DNA from: Cohnella rhizoplanae
GTDB taxonomy: Bacteria; Bacillota; Bacilli; Paenibacillales; Paenibacillaceae
Direction: 5' to 3'
NCBI RefSeq assembly: GCF_948329515.1
Contig: NZ_CAOJCN010000030.1
Location: 1 to 62,780, forward strand
Length of the DNA stretch: 62,780 nt
Shown here: in pieces, positions 32,821-40,608 of the stretch
Layout of the letters: each line of letters starts with the position of its first letter
Numbering within the stretch: position 1 is the stretch's first letter
Notes under the pieces: model-generated
The model's input: the letters and a program-made list of their open reading frames with translations, nothing else
Told to the model about the DNA's origin: nothing
Databases searched by the model: none
Program-made: the position numbers and the translations under genes

Positions 32821-33774
32821 CTAAATCATCGCACTATCGGGATCGACTTTGCGAACGACCCCGTTCGCGAACAGAATCATCGCACAGCCCAGCACGGACT
32901 GCAGGAAGGAAGAGGCGGAAGCCATGCCGACCGTCGCGGTCTTCAGCTGCTTGAACACCAGCACGTCGACCGTCGTGGTCACGTTGTACAGAGAATTGGA
33001 ATCCCGCGGGACCTGGAAGAACAGGCCGAAGTCCGTGGAAAAAATGTGGCCGACCGCCAGGATGAACATCAGCACGATCACGAACTTCATCAAAGGCAGC
33101 GTAATATACCGGGTCTGCTGCCACTTGGTCGCGCCGTCGATGACGGCCGCTTCGTAATAGGTCGAATCCATGCTCGTGATCGTGGCCAGGTAGACGACCA
33201 TGCCGTATCCAAGACCCTTCCACATGTTCATGAAAACGAGGAAATAGGGCCAGTAAGACGCCTCCATGTACCAGTTCTTGGGGGACTGGCTGAAGTCGGC
33301 AAGGAACTGGTTGAAGATGCCCTTGTCATAGCTCAGGAAAGCCCAGACGACTGCGGATACGACAACCCAGGAGAGAAAGTAAGGCAGGAACATCATCGTC
33401 TGATACACCTTGGCCGCCTTGCGGCTGTGCAGCTGTCCGACCATGAGCGCGAGCGTAACCGGGACCGCGATGCCCAGAATGATAAAAATGATGTTATAGC
33501 CGACGGTGTTGCGAATGACGATCCAGGCGTCGTTCGATTGGAAGAGGAATTCGAAGTTCTTGAAGCCGACCCACGCGCTGTTCATGACATTGTTGACAAA
33601 ATTCCCATGGATCCTGAAGTCTTTGAAAGCGATGATGACGCCGAACATCGGCAAAAAACAGAACAAAATGTACCAGATGGCGGTCGGGAGCGCGAGCAGC
33701 GTCAGCTCGGTATCCTGCTTGCGCCAGCGCGTTCGCTTTCCCTTGCGGTCGACCCTTGCGTCCATGTGCATCAT
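32821..33774 (-). CDS. Carbohydrate ABC permease (LplB/YtcP-partner type)
   Basis: A 317-residue permease. First span TLLALPTAIWYILFCFLPMFG, characteristic family stretch AFKDFRIHGNFVNNVMNSAWVGFKNF, EAA loop DSTYYEAAVIDGATKWQQTRYITLPLM. First gene of the minus-strand importer operon. Three Met codons lie close together (33774, 33771, 33765); AGGAAGG precedes them, and spacing favours 33771 or 33765 slightly over 33774. A cre-like site lies about 70-83 bp upstream. Confidence 0.9.
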   Translation of the reverse strand: MMHMDARVDRKGKRTRWRKQDTELTLLALPTAIWYILFCFLPMFGVIIAFKDFRIHGNFVNNVMNSAWVGFKNFEFLFQSNDAWIVIRNTVGYNIIFIILGIAVPVTLALMVGQLHSRKAAKVYQTMMFLPYFLSWVVVSAVVWAFLSYDKGIFNQFLADFSQSPKNWYMEASYWPYFLVFMNMWKGLGYGMVVYLATITSMDSTYYEAAVIDGATKWQQTRYITLPLMKFVIVLMFILAVGHIFSTDFGLFFQVPRDSNSLYNVTTTVDVLVFKQLKTATVGMASASSFLQSVLGCAMILFANGVVRKVDPDSAMI

Positions 33775-33843
33775 TCCCTTCCTGTTGTAAACGACGGAGA
33801 AGCGGTCGGGTTCTTAAGGCTTGCCTGGAACGGATCTTCTCGC

Positions 33844-33857
33844 TTAAAACGCTTTCA
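33844..33857 (-). promoter_or_regulatory. Candidate CcpA cre site
   Basis: On the minus strand TGAAAGCGTTTTAA matches the cre consensus TGWAANCGNTNWCA at 13 of 14 positions. It lies upstream of the permease-permease-binding protein operon, where catabolite repression would be expected. Sequence match only. Confidence 0.5.
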
Positions 33858-34030
33858 TATCGTCGAGGCGATAACGTCCAACCGGTTCAGGCGATACCTG
33901 CCGAACCTGGATTAGTTGTAATTCTAAAAAAATCGCCGGACTGTTCCTAGACCAAAAACAAAAGACCATAGTCAAAAAACATTAGGTTTCGGCGTTTTTG
34001 ACGAAAATATTACCGCCTGCCGGTACGCAA

Positions 34031-34063
34031 AAACCTCCGGCCCCGTTCAGGAGGACTGGAGGT
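34031..34063 (-). terminator. Intrinsic terminator after the small membrane gene
   Basis: Stem AACCTCC/GGAGGTT with an internal loop, followed on the minus strand by TTTTTGCG. It begins one base after the stop codon at 34064. Confidence 0.75.
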
Positions 34064-34282
34064 TCATCTGCTGTCGTATGCCCAATTCAATCTAAACTTT
34101 TGATACAAGTAATAGAGAAATCCATATAGGGCAGCCCCCCGCCATCCCCATTCGTAGGTCGCGACAAACTCTTCCCACGTATAGAAGGTCGGTGCGCTGC
34201 CTAATACGACGAACCAATAGAACAGCATGAACATCAGTCCGCCACGTACAACACGCCAGATATGAGATCGAGCCTGCAGCAT
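34064..34282 (-). CDS. Small membrane protein, 72 residues, possibly frameshifted
   Basis: No family recognised. One strong hydrophobic segment (GGLMFMLFYWFVVLGSAP, residues 14-31) is followed by TWEEFVATYEWGWRGAALYGFLYYLYQKF, a second, amphipathic segment. A good terminator follows at once. The start is uncertain: ATG 34282 has no clear ribosome-binding site, while a second frame starting at ATG 34356 has AGGGGG 7 nt ahead and runs MTRQLDFTVESRIITHVLIS to overlap this start before stopping at 34234. A one-base shift near 34280 would join the two into a single protein of about 96 residues. Confidence 0.55.
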   Translation of the reverse strand: MLQARSHIWRVVRGGLMFMLFYWFVVLGSAPTFYTWEEFVATYEWGWRGAALYGFLYYLYQKFRLNWAYDSR

Positions 34283-34416
34283 AACGAAACCGTCAAGCTG
34301 ATCAGAACATGCGTGATGATTCGCGATTCTACCGTAAAGTCCAGTTGCCGCGTCATGGCGAACCCCCTGTGCGTAGACGAGTCACTGATCTTTACACGCG
34401 GCCGCAAGCAAAGAAA

Positions 34417-34445
34417 ACCGTCGGGGCGCATCCTGTCCCGACGGT
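34417..34445 (-). terminator. Intrinsic terminator after the Thr-rich protein gene
   Basis: Perfect 9-bp stem ACCGTCGGG/CCCGACGGT with an 11-nt loop, followed on the minus strand by TTTTCTTTG. It begins 41 bp past the stop at 34486. Confidence 0.85.
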
Positions 34446-34485
34446 CTTGGACTTACAATAGATCTTGCGTTAGATGTCTAGCCGG

Positions 34486-37083
34486 CTATTCCTCCTCGTC
34501 CTCGGCTACGAACACGACCGTTTCGTTCGACAGAACGCCCGCGCGGTAGCAAATCCCTTCGAACCGGAACTCGAAGAAGATGCCCGCCTGGTTCGCGATT
34601 CTCCCGCCGGTCGGGTGGAACATGACGCGCACCTCGAACGAAACGCGGCGGGACTGGCCCGGCACCAGATTGCCGAGGTCGAACCCGACCTGCGGGTCGA
34701 GCTGCGCGATGCCGTCCAGCCGGAGGCTGCCCGAGACGAACTGGAGAGGCGTCGCCAGCGTATCGAAGAGCGTGACGTTCTCCGCGACGAGGCTGCCGGA
34801 CGTATTGCGGATGACGAATTCGTAGCGGAACGTCTCCCAGACGTTCACGCTCGTCTTGGACGCCTGCTTGGTCAGGCTGAAGAATGGCTCCAGGCTGACC
34901 GGCAGCAGCGGATTGGAGATCGGCCGGGACGCGAACATTCGGACGTCGACCTGGTTGTCGAGCCGCAGGAAGGAGGCGGTAATCTGGCTGGAATTGATGG
35001 CGGCGGTACTGCCTGCACGGCCCGTGATGAGAAGGTCGTAGCGGACGGTCACGCCCTGCGCGGACGATATCGGCCCGAGCTGGATCCCCTCGCCGGGAGC
35101 TTCGTGAATTCGCAACTGGCCGTTCACGCGCACGGTGCCGTCGATGAAACGCGATTCGGGCGGCAGCGAGTCGCGCAGCGTGGCCGCGACGACGGGCAGG
35201 CTGCCGTCGTTAATAACGAAGATGCTGTAGGTGATGCGTTCGCCGACGAAGAAGGCATCGTTGAACGCGCGCTGGAACACGATCAGGCTAGGCCCCGGCT
35301 GCAGCGCCGGAACGGGGACGACGACCGGGACCGTCTGCACGATCGGAGACGGCACGCCCCATGGATCGCCGAGCGTAACGCCCCGGATCGGCGCCAGCGT
35401 GATGCCCGGGGCCGTGACCGACTCGGTCAACGCCACCGCCCCGCCGGGCAGGAGGATCGGACCGGCCGTCCCCGCTTGGCCGGGCAGCGGCGTGATGCCC
35501 GGCTTGAAGACAAGCACGACCGGGAGCATCTGGTTCGCGATCGGCGGCACGCCAGGCGGGACGTCGACGACGGCCGCGCCCAGGCTGCACTGCGGCGGCG
35601 AGGTGCCCGGCACCAGCGCGATGACGACGCCTCCGTTCACGATCTGCCCGCCGGACGGATACGTGGCCACAATCGCCTCGAACTCCACGATGACCGTCTG
35701 ACCGGGCAGAATGACGCCGAGCAGCGTCGTCTCTGTCAGATCCTGCGCCCTCGCGGGCATGCCATTGATGATGACGCTGGCCGGGATGAACAGCAAGCCC
35801 ATTGGCAGCTCATCGTTCATGAGCACCTCGCCCGCGGCCGTCCCCACATTGCTCACCTTAACCGTGAAGCGAATGATATCCCCGAGCGCGGCGCTTTGCA
35901 CGTTCGCGGTCTTGACCGCGGTGATGATCGGCCCCGGCAGCGGCGGCACCGGCGGAGTGCCGGCGATGGTGGTCGTGCTCGCCGTAGTCGGCGGCACGAT
36001 CGTCGTCGTGGTCGGCGGCACTCCCGTCGTGGTCGTCGGCGGCACCGATGTAGTCGTGGTCGTCGTCGGCGGCACCGGAGTTGTCGTGGTCGTCGTCGGC
36101 GGCACGACGGTGGTCGTTGTGGTTGTCGGCGGCACCTCGGTCGTCGTCGTGGTCGTCGTGGTCGTGGGCGGTTCGGTCGTCGTGGTCGTGGTGCTGGCCG
36201 TGGTCGTCGTCGTGGTGGTTGTTGTCGTCGTCGTGGTCGTCGTCGTGGTAGGCGGCGGCAGCACGGGCAGACATCCGCAGAATGGGATATTATGGGCCTC
36301 CAGCGATCCGCTCGTGTTCGTAAGCGAAGTCGCCACCATCGTGCCGTCGATATTGCCGAAGCCCCGCGACTGCCAGTTCGCGTTCGGCGCCAGCACGGAG
36401 CCGGCGATGGCGATATTTTGGTTGAAGGCGACCGACGCCTGGAAGAAGTTCCACAGGATCGGGCATACGTTGCTTCTGTTCGCGGCCACGCCGTTGATGA
36501 ACGTCTGGTAGCTGCCGAAGCCTACATTGTTGTCCCCGACGTTAATGACTGCCGTCGATCCCGGCGGGATCACCAGGTTGATTCCGTTCGCCGTATCGAG
36601 CCGCAGGCCGTTGCCGTCCACGTTATTGCCGCCGAACATAAAAACGTTCAGCGCCGGATCGGTGCCCGTGAGCACGATCTGGCCGAAGTTGTTGCTCACC
36701 GTGCCGTTCGGCGTCAGCGCGGCGAGATTGAGCGACAGCTCGGTCAGCTCCTGCTCCGCTGCCGCGAAGTCGATCGGCGTTCCGCGCAGCGGCTGGCCCG
36801 GCACGCCGTTGTTGTTGGTCATCGTATACATGAATACCGTGCTGCTCGGATACACGACTGTGTTGCCCGCGAAGTTCGTGCCGTTCGTGATGTTCACGTT
36901 GCCCTGAATGATCAAGTCGGCCCGCGTCGTCGACACCGGCAGCGTATCCCCGACGCCGTAGTTGGCATAGGTGGCATTTCCGCCGACTGCGACTCTTCCC
37001 TCGGAATCGACGTTGAACTGCGTATGGTCCCCGAAAATAAACAGGTTAAAATCGTTGGCGATGCCCAGATTCCCGCAAGCCAT
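34486..37083 (-). CDS. Choice-of-anchor A / DUF11 protein with a mucin-like Thr tract
   Basis: An 865-residue protein. Residues 1-270 form a choice-of-anchor A domain (FNLFIFGDHTQFNVDSEGRVAVGG, ending with IAIAGSVLAPNANWQSRGFGNIDGTMV). Residues 276-378 are a Thr/Pro mucin-like tract of long T runs split by PP, VPP or EPP. Residues 380-865 hold four to five DUF11/isopeptide-type beta repeats (VKVSNVGTAAGEVLMNDELP, FVINDGSLPVVAATLRDSLP, FVIRNTSGSLVAENVTLFDTL). There is no signal peptide or anchor motif. GGAGTGGAGGGATGAG precedes the ATG. Divergently paired with a glycosyltransferase gene, it is a good candidate for a Thr-glycosylated spore or cell surface protein; that role is inference. Confidence 0.8.
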   Translation of the reverse strand: MACGNLGIANDFNLFIFGDHTQFNVDSEGRVAVGGNATYANYGVGDTLPVSTTRADLIIQGNVNITNGTNFAGNTVVYPSSTVFMYTMTNNNGVPGQPLRGTPIDFAAAEQELTELSLNLAALTPNGTVSNNFGQIVLTGTDPALNVFMFGGNNVDGNGLRLDTANGINLVIPPGSTAVINVGDNNVGFGSYQTFINGVAANRSNVCPILWNFFQASVAFNQNIAIAGSVLAPNANWQSRGFGNIDGTMVATSLTNTSGSLEAHNIPFCGCLPVLPPPTTTTTTTTTTTTTTTTTASTTTTTTEPPTTTTTTTTTEVPPTTTTTTVVPPTTTTTTPVPPTTTTTTSVPPTTTTGVPPTTTTIVPPTTASTTTIAGTPPVPPLPGPIITAVKTANVQSAALGDIIRFTVKVSNVGTAAGEVLMNDELPMGLLFIPASVIINGMPARAQDLTETTLLGVILPGQTVIVEFEAIVATYPSGGQIVNGGVVIALVPGTSPPQCSLGAAVVDVPPGVPPIANQMLPVVLVFKPGITPLPGQAGTAGPILLPGGAVALTESVTAPGITLAPIRGVTLGDPWGVPSPIVQTVPVVVPVPALQPGPSLIVFQRAFNDAFFVGERITYSIFVINDGSLPVVAATLRDSLPPESRFIDGTVRVNGQLRIHEAPGEGIQLGPISSAQGVTVRYDLLITGRAGSTAAINSSQITASFLRLDNQVDVRMFASRPISNPLLPVSLEPFFSLTKQASKTSVNVWETFRYEFVIRNTSGSLVAENVTLFDTLATPLQFVSGSLRLDGIAQLDPQVGFDLGNLVPGQSRRVSFEVRVMFHPTGGRIANQAGIFFEFRFEGICYRAGVLSNETVVFVAEDEEE

Positions 37084-37207
37084 CTCATCCCTCCACTCCT
37101 CGCTCTAACCATCTTTACGACGCGCTCGCCCGTCCCTATGCATACGCGATGCTTGACGGTCATATTTAGTTGAAGAAGATTCGCGTGCGGAAGGTGGCCA
37201 GAAACGG

Positions 37208-38638
37208 ATGAATATTGCCGTGCTCACGATGTTCAACGGCCTGTCTCCGACCTACTCGCTCGTCCAGGTGGCGGAGCTGCAGCTGCGAATGCTGCTGAAC
37301 GCGGGCATGCGCGTGCGGCTGCTCGTCTCCGAGGACTGTCCGCGAGACGAGCGCTACGGCGCTTATTTGGACGATCGGCTCGAATGGGTCCCCGTCGCGA
37401 ACCGTCATGGCGGCGCACAGATTCACTGGCGGGATTACGCGCAGCCTTCCGGGCGCACGCACGCGGGCTTCGATGCCGAGACGGAGACGATCGCCGCCGA
37501 CCTGGCGCGCAAGCTGGCGGACGCGGACGTCTGCATGATGCATGACATTTTGTACCAAGGCTGGCACCTGGTTCACAACGTTGCCGTGCGTCGGGCCCAG
37601 CTGTCATTGCCTCGCGTCCGGTTCCTGTCGATGGTCCACTCCGCGCCCGCCCCCCGGCCGCCACGGTCGGCATGGCCGTTCTCCGCGCGCTACATGCCGA
37701 TGCCCAATACGCTGCATCTCTACCCGACGGCATCGGGCTTGCCTGCGCTGGCCCGCCAATTCGGCGTTCCCGAGTCGGACTGCAGGGTCATGCCCAACGG
37801 GCTCGATCCGCTCGCCGACGCCTCGGAGGAGACGCGGCGACTCGCCGCCGCCACCGACCTGCTGTCGCCCGACATCCTTATGGTCTACCCGGGTAGACTG
37901 ACGCCGGCCAAGCGGTTCGACAAAGCCGCCGCGCTGGCAGGCGCGCTGGCTGCCGTCTCCGGCCTGCGCGTCAAGCTCGTCTGCTGCGACTTCCCCTCGA
38001 TGGACGTCGACCCCTCCGCGTACAAGGAGACGGTCCGGCTGGCGGCCGACCGCGTATACGCCGCCCTATGCAAGCGTGCGCCGCCCGGGGAGGCGGAGGC
38101 GAATAGCGGCGAGGCTGGCGGCGACTTCGGCGGCGCGGGAGCCGCTCCGGGCGAGTCGACCGCCGCCGAGATCGCGTTCACGTCCGAGCTCGGCTGGCCC
38201 GACGGCTATCCCCATCGCGGCGTGATGGAGCTGTTCGGCCTGGCCAACCTGTTCGTCTGCCCCTCCTATTCGGAGTCGTTCGGCCTCGTCGTGCTCGAGG
38301 CGGCCAGCCGCGGCAACCTGCTCGTACTGAACGAGGCCGTTCCGGCGCTCGCAGAGCTGGGTGAGCCTCTCGGTGCCTATATGATGCGCTGGGACGCGCG
38401 TAACTTCGGCTTCGACACGGCCGAGGCCTATCAGCCGTCGGAGGAGGCTTACCTCGGCCAGCATGCCCGGCGGATCGCGCGGCTGCTGGCGGACAATCCC
38501 GTGCTGCGCGCCAAGACCGCGATCAGACAACGTTACAGTCCGCGCGCGATCTGGGAGGAGCGCCTGCGGCCGCTGCTTGAGGAGTGCGCGGCTATCGCGC
38601 GGGAGGATGACGTCAATGCGAGCCCGTTGCCCGAATAA
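37208..38638 (+). CDS. Glycosyltransferase family 4 protein
   Basis: A 476-residue GT-B glycosyltransferase. The N-terminal half has VLTMFNGLSPTYSLVQVAEL and the C-terminal half the GT4 features VYPGRLTPAKRFDKAAALAG and ELFGLANLFVCPSYSESFGLVVLEAASRG, which contains the E-x7-E donor-binding motif. A low-complexity Gly/Ala/Glu insert lies near 295-325. No signal peptide or membrane span, so it works in the cytoplasm on a nucleotide-sugar donor. AAGGTGG precedes ATG by 9 nt. It is transcribed away from the Thr-rich protein gene across a 124-bp gap, which makes that protein a plausible acceptor. Confidence 0.85.
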   Translation: MNIAVLTMFNGLSPTYSLVQVAELQLRMLLNAGMRVRLLVSEDCPRDERYGAYLDDRLEWVPVANRHGGAQIHWRDYAQPSGRTHAGFDAETETIAADLARKLADADVCMMHDILYQGWHLVHNVAVRRAQLSLPRVRFLSMVHSAPAPRPPRSAWPFSARYMPMPNTLHLYPTASGLPALARQFGVPESDCRVMPNGLDPLADASEETRRLAAATDLLSPDILMVYPGRLTPAKRFDKAAALAGALAAVSGLRVKLVCCDFPSMDVDPSAYKETVRLAADRVYAALCKRAPPGEAEANSGEAGGDFGGAGAAPGESTAAEIAFTSELGWPDGYPHRGVMELFGLANLFVCPSYSESFGLVVLEAASRGNLLVLNEAVPALAELGEPLGAYMMRWDARNFGFDTAEAYQPSEEAYLGQHARRIARLLADNPVLRAKTAIRQRYSPRAIWEERLRPLLEECAAIAREDDVNASPLPE

Positions 38639-38749
38639 GCAACCGGCTCGCGACTGCTCATTTTGCGAAAACGTCCGTTTTGGCGCACAAACATGAAAAA
38701 ACGCCCGACCATACGAATTTAAACTATAGTGAGCGGGGGGATGCCGATG

Positions 38750-38776
38750 TATAATATTGCCATCCGCAACAATATT
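38750..38776 (+). promoter_or_regulatory. -10 hexamer overlapping an inverted repeat, ahead of the ABC export operon
   Basis: TATAAT at 38750-38755 overlaps the left arm of AATATTG-N10-CAATATT (38753-38776). The layout suits a repressor site over the promoter of the ABC operon, which starts about 60 bp downstream. No clear -35 was found. Confidence 0.45.
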
Positions 38777-38833
38777 AGATGGCTCTAGTATCAACGACCG
38801 TCGAGCGCGCGGCAGCTCTTTATAAGGAACGAG

Positions 38834-39541
38834 GTGTGCATTTCATTGCTGCAAACGGTTTCATACAACATCGTCAGCGTATCCGGGCTAAGGCGGGCCT
38901 TCGGTAGCGGCCCGGGGACCGTGGAGGTGCTAAAGGGAATCGATCTCGCGATCCCGGCAGGCAAGCTCGTGGTGCTCAAGGGCCGTTCGGGCTCCGGCAA
39001 GACGACGCTGATCAACTTGCTCGGCGCGCTCGATCGGCCGACGGAGGGTAAGATCGAGTTCGCCGGCATGGATCTCACGGCGATGAGCGAAGGCGAACGG
39101 GACCGACTGCGGCGCAAGGAGATCGGCCTGGTGTTCCAGTCGTTCGCCTTGTTCCCGCTCATGTCCGCCTACGAGAACGTGGAGTTCGTGCTGCGGATCA
39201 GCGCCAGCCCCAAGGATGCGCGGCGGGAAGCCGCCCTTCAGGCGCTCGAGCTGGTCGGCCTCAAGCCCAGGATGCACCATCGTCCCTTCGAGCTGTCGGG
39301 GGGCGAACAGCAGCGCACGGCGATCGCCAGGGCGATCGCGCACAAGCCGCGCATGCTGCTGGCGGACGAGCCGACCGCCGAGCTCGACTCGAAGACCGGG
39401 CTTCACATCATCAAGCTGTTCAGGGACCTCGTCGAGTCGAGCGGACTGTCGATCGTGATGACGACGCACGATCCGGCCATCATGGAGATCGTCGACCACA
39501 TTTACGAATTGGAGGATGGGCAAATTGTCTCGACGCTATAG
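38834..39541 (+). CDS. ABC transporter ATP-binding protein (MacB/LolD family)
   Basis: A 235-residue ATPase of the macrolide/lipoprotein exporter class. Walker A is GRSGSGKTT near residue 51, Q-loop GLVFQSFALFPLMSAYENVE, signature LSGGEQQRTAIARAI, Walker B MLLADEPTAELDSKTG, and the switch His in VMTTHDPA. First gene of a four-gene export operon. The start is uncertain: GTG 38834 has AAGGA 5 nt ahead and TTG 38846 has GAGGTG 9 nt ahead. The 3' end overlaps the adaptor gene. Confidence 0.9.
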   Translation: MCISLLQTVSYNIVSVSGLRRAFGSGPGTVEVLKGIDLAIPAGKLVVLKGRSGSGKTTLINLLGALDRPTEGKIEFAGMDLTAMSEGERDRLRRKEIGLVFQSFALFPLMSAYENVEFVLRISASPKDARREAALQALELVGLKPRMHHRPFELSGGEQQRTAIARAIAHKPRMLLADEPTAELDSKTGLHIIKLFRDLVESSGLSIVMTTHDPAIMEIVDHIYELEDGQIVSTL

Positions 39542-40583
39542 ACGCCTTGCCGCCGCGGGGATCGCCTTGGCGCTCTCCGGCGCGCTCGCGGGCTGCACGC
39601 TGATCCCCCGCGAGGAGGAGGCGCTCGCCCCCCCTCTGGTCAAGCCCGCCGCGGAGAATTACCAGACGGTCAAGGCCGTCAAGGGACCGATCGAGAACGC
39701 GCTCCAGCTAGGCGGAACGTTCGAAGCCATGACCTTCGACGTCGCCCAGTTCACGGGTACGGGCGGGCGCATCTCCAAGATTCACGTCACGTCCGGCCAA
39801 CAGGTCAAAAAGGGCGATCTGCTCGCCGAGCTTGTGCTGGACGACCTGGACCTCCGGCTCAAAGAGCAGGAAATCGCGCTCTTGCGGGCCAAGTCGGGAC
39901 TTAAGGCGGCCACGGCGCAATACGGGGGAAAAAAGGACGAAGACAGCCAACTGGCGCTTCGCTTGGCCACGCTGCAGCGGGATATCGAGCAAATGAAGTA
40001 CGATCGTCTGAGCAAGCAGTTCGACAGCAAGCGGCTGCTCTCCAAGATCGACGGGCAAGTCGTCTTCGTAGAGGAGCTGCAGCCCGGCGATTACGTGGAT
40101 AGCTACCAGACGATCGTGCGGGTCGCGAATCTGACGAAGATGCAGCTCGTGACGTCGGGCGCCTCGGCCGATCAGGTCAACAAAGCCGAGATCGGCTTCA
40201 AGGCCGATGTCACGTATAACGACGCGAACGGCAAAGAGATCCAGTTCGAGGCGAAGGTATCGCAGACCCCCGCGACCGCGCCGCAGTCCCTCAACAAGCA
40301 GCTGGCGGAAAAGTACGCGACGACGCTTTATTTCAGCGTCCCTCAGCTGCCGGAAGGCGTCGAGCTGGGTCAGAGCGTCGACATCCGAATCATTCTCCAG
40401 CACAAGGACGACGTGATCAAAATTCCACGCAGCGGGTTAAGGTCCAGCATGGGCCGCAGCTACGTGCGCGTGCTGCAGGACGGCAAGCTTCGTGAAGTCG
40501 ACGTCGAGCCGGGAATCTCCGCTTCGACCGAGGTCGAGATCGTCGCAGGCCTGTCCGAAGGCGACAGCGTCGTACTGCAGTAG
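39525..40583 (+). CDS. Efflux adaptor lipoprotein (HlyD/MacA-like)
   Basis: A roughly 352-residue membrane-fusion-type subunit. The N-terminal signal ends in a lipobox (LAGC), then come a lipoyl-like beta segment (GGRISKIHVTSGQQVKKGDLLAELVLDD), a helical hairpin of about 60 residues (LRLKEQEIALLRAKSGLKAA), the second lipoyl half (GQVVFVEELQPGDYVDSYQTIV) and beta-barrel and membrane-proximal regions ending with SEGDSVVLQ. I favour TTG 39525 (GGAGG 9 nt ahead) over ATG 39516, which touches the site. It overlaps the ATPase gene and should link it to the FtsX-type permease. Confidence 0.88.
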   Translation: MSRRYRRLAAAGIALALSGALAGCTLIPREEEALAPPLVKPAAENYQTVKAVKGPIENALQLGGTFEAMTFDVAQFTGTGGRISKIHVTSGQQVKKGDLLAELVLDDLDLRLKEQEIALLRAKSGLKAATAQYGGKKDEDSQLALRLATLQRDIEQMKYDRLSKQFDSKRLLSKIDGQVVFVEELQPGDYVDSYQTIVRVANLTKMQLVTSGASADQVNKAEIGFKADVTYNDANGKEIQFEAKVSQTPATAPQSLNKQLAEKYATTLYFSVPQLPEGVELGQSVDIRIILQHKDDVIKIPRSGLRSSMGRSYVRVLQDGKLREVDVEPGISASTEVEIVAGLSEGDSVVLQ

Positions 40584-40608
40584 AATTCGTGCCCGGGAGG
40601 ATAGCGCC

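Noticed and set aside
34474..37173. 899-residue plus-strand ORF opposite the Thr-rich protein
   Set aside because: Arg-rich mirror frame of the minus-strand gene, including the mirror of the Thr run.
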